From Spirogloea muscicola (taxonomy: Eukaryota > Streptophyta > Zygnematophyceae > Spirogloeales > Spirogloeaceae), in the NCBI GenBank assembly GCA_009602725.1, contig WELB01000267.1, positions 142,991 through 167,074 on the forward strand: a stretch of DNA of 24,084 nucleotides, given 5' to 3'. This document shows, piece by piece, positions 17,182 to 24,084 of this stretch (positions within the stretch are counted from its first letter, which is position 1; each line of letters opens with the position of its first letter). A program made the translations under genes and the position numbers. The notes under the pieces were generated by a model. The model ran no database searches. It saw only the letters and a list, made by a program, of their open reading frames with translations, and was not told the DNA's origin.

Positions 17182-20100
17182 ATGGCGGCCCAGGCGGTGT
17201 CCCTCGGCCCGCCTGCCACCGCCTCCTCCCGCCCTCCCCACGCTGCCTCCTCCTCCCGCTTCTCCCCCCTGCCCAGGCACTCTCTCGCCCCTGCCGGGCT
17301 CCGCCAGCCACGCCTCCAGCTTGCCGCGCCACATCTCCGAGCCACTCGGCTGGCTCTGGCCGGCTCCCACCCCACTCGACGCTGGGGCGATGTCCAGCGG
17401 GAGCTGCTGCCGCGCTGCTCTGCTGCCGTCACCGGTGGCAGCACGGCTGACCGGGAGGAGGCTCGCTGGCTGAGAGAGGAGCAGCGCTGGTTGCGGGAGG
17501 AGGAGAGGTGGAACCGCGAGAGGGTGACCTCTTGCACCACTGGCTGCTGGCTGCTCTTTGTGCACTGTCCTTGCGTGCATGCATCAAAGCGGCCAACATC
17601 CCCACTGTGACCTTGCTCCAGGTCCGGTGGGAGGAGGAGAGGAGGCAGCTCAAGGAGGAGCTGGCCGATGCTAGCACATCCAGGTGGCAAGGGGGCAGGC
17701 CCACAGCTGCTGATCTGGCTGCCCTGCTGGACCAACTCAGGGCCAGGGAACGCCCTCCTCTCAATGCAGAAGTGCAGTTCCGCTCGCTTGCTGGTACTGC
17801 TCAGTGACCTCTGTAGGAGCTCCGACTTCACGCCACCCAGAACTGATAGACGTACGAGCATGTGCCTGATCCTCTCCGGGACAATGTTGAAATAGCTGGG
17901 CATTGTGGAGGTCGTAATTTTCTGTCGAACCAGGCCAGCAAGTCTGTGCACCTGTGAGCACACCAAGGAAACTTTCTTCACATGTGATTGTTAGCTTCTC
18001 CTGGGTACTTCACAGGGGGACTTGAAGGTCAATGTCAAATCAAGCTGGCCTGTCGTCCTCGACAGTCATTCTTGGGCACTTGGTAGCAATGCTTCCTCGG
18101 TAGTACATCAACCCAAACCCTGTGAGTAAGTAGCTTCTGCACTTTCCTCTTTCTCACACTGAATCTACGTTGACTCTGGCTGCAGACTTGGCTGGCCAGA
18201 ATTTTGTTGCAAGCCCGACAGTGGAGCTGGCAACGGAGGTCCCAGCTGAAGCTGCAACATCAGCCCCTCCTGCCTCCTCCCCTCTTTTCAATACCGACAC
18301 TTCCACTCAGTCCTCCCCTGCGAGATCCACCAATGCACCTTCAAGTCCTTCTAGCTCCTCGTCTAGCAAGGACGCAGCAGGGCAACAGGCTACCAATGGG
18401 GCTACAGGCCATTCGGTGTCACCTGGAAAGTTGGACAAGTTGCCCAACAAAGGGGATAGCTTCACGGTGAAGTATGCCCTTCGAATGAACCAGGAGGGAC
18501 CTGAAGTTGCTGAGCTCCAGGTACAGTACCGAGGCTGTGCTGTTACTGTGAATTTGAGGCAGTGTCTCATCAGCACTGCATACTCAAAATTGTGTACACT
18601 CTCTGCTTGATGAGGTTGTGAGCCAACCTTGTCGTGTCTACCTGGGTGCTTTTCATCTGAGCTCACTACATCTACGCCCTTCACAACCTGCTCGCGATGC
18701 TCTCTGAGTGCAGGATGCTCTCATGCAGCAAGGTTTTTACTCCGGTGAAGATGACGTTGACAATTCATACTTCTCTTCTGGCACTGAGAGTGCTTACAAG
18801 TCTTGGCAGGCACGTCATTCAACACCTCGGACACCATGTCACTCGTCTCTGGAAGTCCTACTCATCTCCAGATACTTCTAAATTTCAGATTCTAGGCCAT
18901 ATTACTTCTTTCAAACCTCAGTGGTTGACATCCCCAACTTCTAGAAGCCATGTCAGTCAGACTATTTGCCATATAGCTGTCACGTGCAGGGAGGCCGTAG
19001 GTCGACAAATTTGTCCATGTATGTGTTGCTCGGCGCTTGACCTGCCTTCAGTATTGCTTCCTGCAGAACTTCACTGGTCTGTTCTGCTGCCAACTTGTTC
19101 AGGCTAGTGTGGGCCTCAAAGAAGACGGTGTTGTCAGCCCTGAGCAACTAGCAATGCTCCTGAGCAAGGAGAAGAGGCCACTGCCGGCTGGAAACAGCTC
19201 TCCTGCCCCACCATCTCTATCTCCACCAACCAAGGTCCAAGTAGAGCTCGACCGCAGCATCAAAGGACGGGGATCTAAATCAACCTGAGCTGTGCTTTGA
19301 ATGTGCCGCAGCTGACTTGCTTTCTGAAGTCCTGAACTTTCAACTCACATGCAAATTCCACTGCGGGTGTTACATTGTGATTGCAGGCAGAGCTCTCTTC
19401 TTCAGCAGATCAAAGCGATGCCCCAAAAGCAAGCAAGGATGTTCGGGAGATTGAGAGATATGCCAGAACTGCTATCGAAGCAGGGGTGCAAGGGACGCAG
19501 CACAGAGTCTATTTACTTGGAGAAAATCGGTGGGAGGAGCCGACCCGTGTGGGACATGGAGGTGTGACGACTAGCAGCAGCAAAGTACCAGGGCCCAATC
19601 CTCCTTCAGGCCGCAAGATGTGTTTTGTTTGCAGAGGTCAAGGCACCCTCACATGCTTAGGTGGGCAATCTGCACTTGCATTGGCCTTCTCCGTATTTAG
19701 AGTCATAGTCTGGTGCATGAATACAAGGCTGGCAAGTCAGTCGAAGGATCTGACTTGCAGGAACTTAGTCCACTTCGGTGCACACAGATTTGGCATATCC
19801 AGTTGACATGTTAATTACAGTCTTACAAAAGTCACCCACAATGCTTACGTAGCATATTTTCATTGCTTACCGAACACCATTTTCACAGTCTGTTTAGCTA
19901 GTTGCTCCAGCCGGTCCTACTTTATGCATAAATTGAGAGGATATGCTTGTGGGCCAATGGCAATTGGTGGCCATTCATTGATCTTGATTTTTGCTGCTTA
20001 AACAGATTGTGAAGGTAGTGGTGATCTTAACGTTGAAGAGCAGGTGAGCATAAGTACTCCTGCAGGAAAGGCTGGTGCAGTAGTGCCACACTATGCTAAT

Positions 20101-20428
20101 CTGGTATTGCTGAGCGTGAAGTTGCGGCTGTCCTATTGGTGCCAAAACTACCACTGATGGTCTCATTGTCTGACCTGCCCTCTGATGCTTGTACATACAA
20201 GCTTCGTAGTGCATAGCCAAGAAGATGAGTGGTTTAATGAGGTAGGCCAAGGTAGTTCTGATATTGTTGTGCTTGTGTAGATGCTGCTCATGAGACACAA
20301 TCTGACAGGCTCTTATGGAAGTGCAGTTCTTAGAGTGGGCGGATGACCAAACAAAGTGCGTGTACTGCGACGGCTCGGGTGCAATCACCTGCGATACTTG
20401 TGACGGCTTGGGCAATGTCCCTGCATAA
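17182..20428 (+). CDS. PTAC5: PTAC5-like plastid nucleoid protein (peptidoglycan-binding-like plus DnaJ-type zinc finger)
   Basis: Homologue of plastid transcriptionally active chromosome protein 5, which supports plastid transcription. Nine exons: 17182-17523, 17622-17771, 18016-18121, 18186-18520, 18714-18809, 19103-19234 (or 19240), 19387-19660, 20006-20043, 20327-20428 (TAA), closing to 524 (or 526) aa. Order: Ala/Ser/Pro/Arg-rich transit-like N-terminus (about 1-70), Arg/Glu-rich coiled coil (EEARWLREEQRWLREEERW and VRWEEERRQLKEEL), a Ser/Pro/Thr-rich low-complexity stretch, a peptidoglycan-binding-like repeat (ALMQQGFYSGEDDVDNSYF, SSGTESAYKSWQ, then ASVGLKEDGVVSPEQLAMLL), and four CxxCxGxG-type zinc-binding segments (CFVCRGQG, CLDCEGSG, CVYCDGSG, CDTCDGLG). 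Arabidopsis PTAC5 has the same order but is shorter; the linker explains the difference. Exons 2-3 lie in poorly conserved sequence and are less certain. Intron 5 (18810-19102) begins with GC (CAG/GCACGT). Confidence 0.88.
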
Positions 20429-20780
20429 CACTTGCGACACTTGCTTCTGCATATCTATGCTCGGCACACCAAAGGCTCCACTAGTAGCGCAGGTCCTACA
20501 CTACAACATCACAAAGCGCTTGACCAACTTACACAACTGTGCACCATCAAGGATCAAGCTGTCCTACGAATGGACACCATCAATCCTTCCTGTCTCTGTG
20601 CGAGCTGTTTATGCATTTCAGGACAACTCTTTTTTGACTAACCAGTGCCTACAAAAAGTACTTCACAAAGATGCACAAGGATCCCGTGCACATTGAAAAA
20701 ATGGCAGCTAGCCCATGTTACGGCATCAGCAGCAGCTGCTGATGCTAGTGCCTTAACAAATGAAGAGATAACAGCATTGA
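20429..20780. other. Convergent intergenic region, nothing recognised
   Basis: 352 bp between the TAA of the PTAC5-like gene (+) and the TAG of PWP2 (-). It presumably holds both 3' UTRs. No repeat, RNA gene or conserved coding sequence was seen; small open frames here match nothing known to me. Confidence 0.5.
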
Positions 20781-23700
20781 CTAGGCAGACATACTGCCTT
20801 GCTGGGTCGTAAGGTAAAAAAGGAGGTAAGTATTTCCAGAGGCTGCCAAGGACAAGTCAGAGTGCAGCCGCGTGAGGCCTTTATGCAGGTCCTGCAATGC
20901 CGGTAATGAGTTTATAGCTCCCCTCCCCTGATTTTTCACACCCTCTTGTACTGCTCGACCATGGTAGCGCCCTACCTCCTGCAGGAGGGCAACCTTGTCT
21001 TGGCCTTAGTACCTGAAGCAGACACTAGCACTAGCTTCTACTCATTCTAGGGCCAGGTATCCACAAAATGCTTGATTTGAGACATAGCCGTGGTCACTGG
21101 TAGATGACCCTTGGTGATATGTCGTGACCAACCTTACACCAGCTCAGCCAAAGCTCCAGATACGCAGAAGAGGGTAGGGCCTTGGCGACAGCTGCCAGCA
21201 ATGTGCCAACATGGGACCGTGGCATGGACTGCACAACGGCAGGTATTGTGCCCACAGGGACGCTCTCCATGACCTCCCGTATCAGTACGGCTTCAGCCAA
21301 GTTCAGTGCGCCAGCCAAAGCCCGGGTGTGGTCCCCACTCTCTTGCGCAGCTTTCACGGCCTGCCATTGTCGCCGACACAGCTGGCAATGAGCTAACGGG
21401 TTGGAGACAAGCAAACACCTGTGACCTAGATATGAGAAACCTGGAGCACAGACGCAGAGATGTTCCAACCTGTGGCGTGAGGTGCAGATCGAGGTCAGAG
21501 GGCTGGAAGAGCAACTGATGGTCAAGGGTGAAGAGCAGCACGCCCTCTGTCGTGGCAGCTGCGAACTCTCGACCGGTGGGCGACATGCGCACACACGAAG
21601 TTCGAATAGCCCTGCGCTTGCCATTTCCTGCTCCAGGCAAGCTCTCAAAGCCCTTCAGACCTTCCTCCTCCTCAATGTCGCTATCTGGAGCGTTGAGAGA
21701 GTCCAGGGGCCCAGCATCCGTGACTCGAGAGCTATTGAGAGCGTCCGCAACCCCCTCCACCGCACGGTTGCTACTTATCACAAAGCGCCGAAGAAGGATC
21801 TGCCAAGGATCACAGAGCATTGTTTTGACCTGGGCTGAGGTCAACGAGCTGCTGAAAACAAGGGAAGCAATACCCTCACAGGTGGCGCTGATGTTCGAAG
21901 GACTAGGGGTCAAGCGGCCTGGAGAGGGACAAGTCACACTAACCTGCTCAGCAACGTCGTACATGCAGATGTACTTGGACGACCCAGCCGCAAGTATGAA
22001 GGAGCCATCTGCAGAGTAAGCAAGCGAGTGAAAGCAGCGACCCTGGCCTTGGAGCCTAGTGCTGGAGATGTCTCTCCTGCCTTCTATGGTAGCCTGCAGG
22101 ACGGCCTCGCGAGGATCCCACAGATGGATTTGTGCATCAAGTGTGCAGCAAGCGATCTGACGCCCATCCGGCCGGACGGCAAGGGCAAGGACATCCCGTG
22201 AGTGCGTCAGCACCTCCACCCCACCCTTGTTGCCTTCCAGTACGTCCCACACCCTAACTGTGCCGTCCCATGCCGACGAGATGAGCAACTCCTGCAAGCG
22301 CGACACATTGCAGTAAGCTCCAGTCATGTTGACGCATAAGCTGCAAACAAGCATCTGCCGAAATGGTGCAGTGAGCCACTGTACGACGAGTACGGGGACA
22401 GGAAGTCCACCAGGGCAGAACGAGTCAAAAGTTACAGGGAGACGGAAAGACATGCTCGTACGTCAAGTGGAGAAAACGAAAGTCCATGCACAGGACCCTC
22501 GTGCCCGCTAAGTATGTCCAGAATTCTTCCCGTCTTCAGAGACCAAACATAAATCTGACATCACACAATCACTGCAACATATTGGACTCGGCTCTGCAGC
22601 ACTTTCAAGCGAGAGCTATAAGTGCATTTGTCTGTTGCGTATTGCATCTTGCATCGGGCCAAGTCGAAGCTGCCAGCTGACAAGGACTACTAGGTGACAT
22701 GCAAGGAGACTTCCAGGACAGGCAGCAGGAAAGCCCAGTACACTTCTACATGCACGAACAATTGAGCGTAGAGCGTCAATGGAGAGCGCTAGAAGTCTAA
22801 CCTGGAAGGTGTCGAGTGCTCCGGCGCAGACAATATCCCCCGACGGATGCAGGGCCAACGATGCCAGCTGACAGGGTGTTGGGGAGACAAAGGTGCGGAA
22901 GTTGCGGTATCGTACAAGGTCGAATGCTCGCACCGTGCCATCCAGCGACGCGCTCACCACTGCATTGCTGGTAGGGGTGAATGCCACGTCTGTGACCGCG
23001 CCTGTGTGCTCTGTGGCCGTGACGAAGCAAGCCCCTGTTGCTGCGCTCCACACCTGGCAGGCAAAACAGCGCTCAGGTATGAGGCCTGAGAAGTGCGCAT
23101 GCATGCCCCTGCTGGGGGCACCCTATAAGGCCACACTGCGCATGGCCGGTGAACCCGAGCAGTGAGGCACAGCAGGCGCGTTGTGCAAGCAGCAGGAGCC
23201 CCCTCTCTGTGCTGCTAGGTGCCCGTTTGTCTCTGCCTGCATGTGACTGGCTTCTTGCCACTCAAGCTCCCTCGAACATGCAGGTGGATGAGCAGTGTGA
23301 AGACCTTGAGTTTGCAGTCTTCGCCACCTGTGGCAACAAGCGCCGCGTCCTGGGAGAAGGCGAGGCACCCGACGCCGTGCGCGTGGCTCTGCTGCTTGGC
23401 AACGTACGTCTCTGAGCGCCACTCCCACACGATCAGCTGGCCCAGCGAGCTGCAGCCCAGCGCAACCCACTCGCCGGTGGAGTTGAAGGTGGCGGTGGTG
23501 AGCGGCGCCTGAGCCACGGACAGGCGGTGGAGCTCCTGGAAGTCGGGCAGCTGCCAGAGGCCGAAGACGCCTGTGGAGAAGCCGGCCAGCAGGAGCTGCA
23601 AGCCGGCGTGGTAGGAGCAGGACGTGACGTGCGCGCCGCCGCCCTGCAGGAAGAAGTGCTTGTGGGCGAGCGCCCAGGTGCCGGCGTCCGCGCGCCACTC

Positions 23701-24084
23701 GTCGCTGTCCCTTGCTGGCACCGCTCCGCCGCCACCGCCCGGGGGGTCCGGCCGGAACTCCCAGAGGAAGAGCGCGCCGTCGCGCGAGACCGAGCCGGCG
23801 GCGGCGCCGTCGGCACGGAAGAAGGCGGCGACGACGGGCTCGCGGTGGCCGGCCAGCACGACGGCGCGGAAGGCGCGGAGGGGCGCGAGCGAGAGGACGT
23901 GCGTGGCGTGGTCCTTGGCGCCCGCGAGCAGCCAGCGGGAGTCGGCGCTCCAGGCGAGGCAGGTGACGTCGGCGTGGCAGGTGCCGTGCGTACGGTGCAG
24001 GCGCAGCGGCGCGAATTGGCGGTCGCGCGCGGCGTCGGGCAGCCGCCAGATCTGCACCAGGCGCCCGACGCCGGCGGCGAAGAA
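20781..24084 (-). CDS. PWP2: Periodic tryptophan protein 2 (PWP2/UTP1), 5' part beyond window
   Basis: WD40 protein of the UTP-B subcomplex of the small-subunit processome, needed in the nucleolus for 18S rRNA maturation. Seven exons in view: 24084-23305 (continuing right), 23053-22802, 22554-22462, 22291-21944, 21799-21470, 21360-21133, 20978-20781 (TAG); all phase 0, 742 aa. WD40 blades include ADVTCLAWSADSRWLLAG, HREPVVAAFFRADGAAAGSV, the PWP2-type STGEWVALGCSSLGQLIVWE, HTGAVTDVAFTPTSNAVVSA, the family signature DGTVRAFDLVRYRNFRTF, GHEGPVHGLSFSP, AWDGTVRVWDV and SADGSFILAAGSSKYICMYD. An acidic linker (DSDIEEEEG) is followed by TEGVLLFTLDHQLLFQP and DLHLTPQ, then the helical C-terminal domain ending INSLPALQDLHKGLTRLHSD. 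The N-terminus, with start codon and first blades, lies past 24084. Confidence 0.95.

Noticed and set aside
16041-17981. 646-codon open frame on the minus strand
   Set aside because: It overlaps P4H exon 1 in frame only briefly, then runs through introns, the tandem duplication and antisense of PTAC5. The rest is GC-rich low complexity with no domain, so it is a shadow.

Overview
The window looks like nuclear DNA of a green alga (core chlorophyte, most likely trebouxiophyte-like). Protein-coding genes are split by many short GT-AG introns with pyrimidine-rich '..gcag' acceptors, first exons are GC-rich, and the proteins most resemble land-plant/green-algal families: plant-type prolyl 4-hydroxylase, PTAC5, and a plant-type SixA-like phosphatase. 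The assignment to a class is inference from gene content and style. One ambiguous base (n) at 16643 shows this is a draft assembly.

Positions 1 to about 6080 are a graveyard of one family of non-LTR retrotransposon (LINE). At least eight decayed pieces are recognisable. One runs from the reverse-transcriptase palm (YLDD at 968-979) to the C-terminus and is broken by an in-frame TAG and frameshifts. The others carry only the C-terminal CCHC / nuclease-like region or the 3' end. Between and inside them lies a short hairpin-bearing repeat (about 50-80 bp; typical core GGGCTGGC-TTT-GCCAGCCC, then a tail ending in TTTCTT). It occurs in the 3' UTR of several LINE pieces and also alone, so I read it as the LINE 3' end, or a SINE using that end. 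One solo copy is inserted in a LINE with a 5-bp target-site duplication. Many LINE pieces begin exactly where a preceding hairpin tail ends, which suggests serial insertion.

From 6136 to the right edge six host genes alternate in orientation. They are CCT2 (chaperonin CCT subunit beta, +, 6136-9328), an NmrA-like NAD(P)-binding protein (-, 9501-11155), a SixA-like histidine phosphatase with a plastid-type N-terminus (+, 11719-13477), a membrane-anchored prolyl 4-hydroxylase (-, 14158-16637), PTAC5 (plastid nucleoid protein, +, 17182-20428) and PWP2/UTP1 (SSU processome WD40 protein, -, 20781 to beyond 24084). I reconstructed all exons by homology, reading frame and splice phase; every phase closes. 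The genes do not form a pathway. They are ordinary housekeeping or plastid genes arranged as convergent and divergent pairs.

The most notable points are the LINE/hairpin array and its junction pattern, an apparently high share of GC-AG introns (4 of 42 reconstructed introns, in four different genes), hairpin repeats sitting in two host promoters, and a near-perfect 195-bp tandem duplication in the P4H/PTAC5 divergent promoter. I found no convincing new defence or biosynthetic system.
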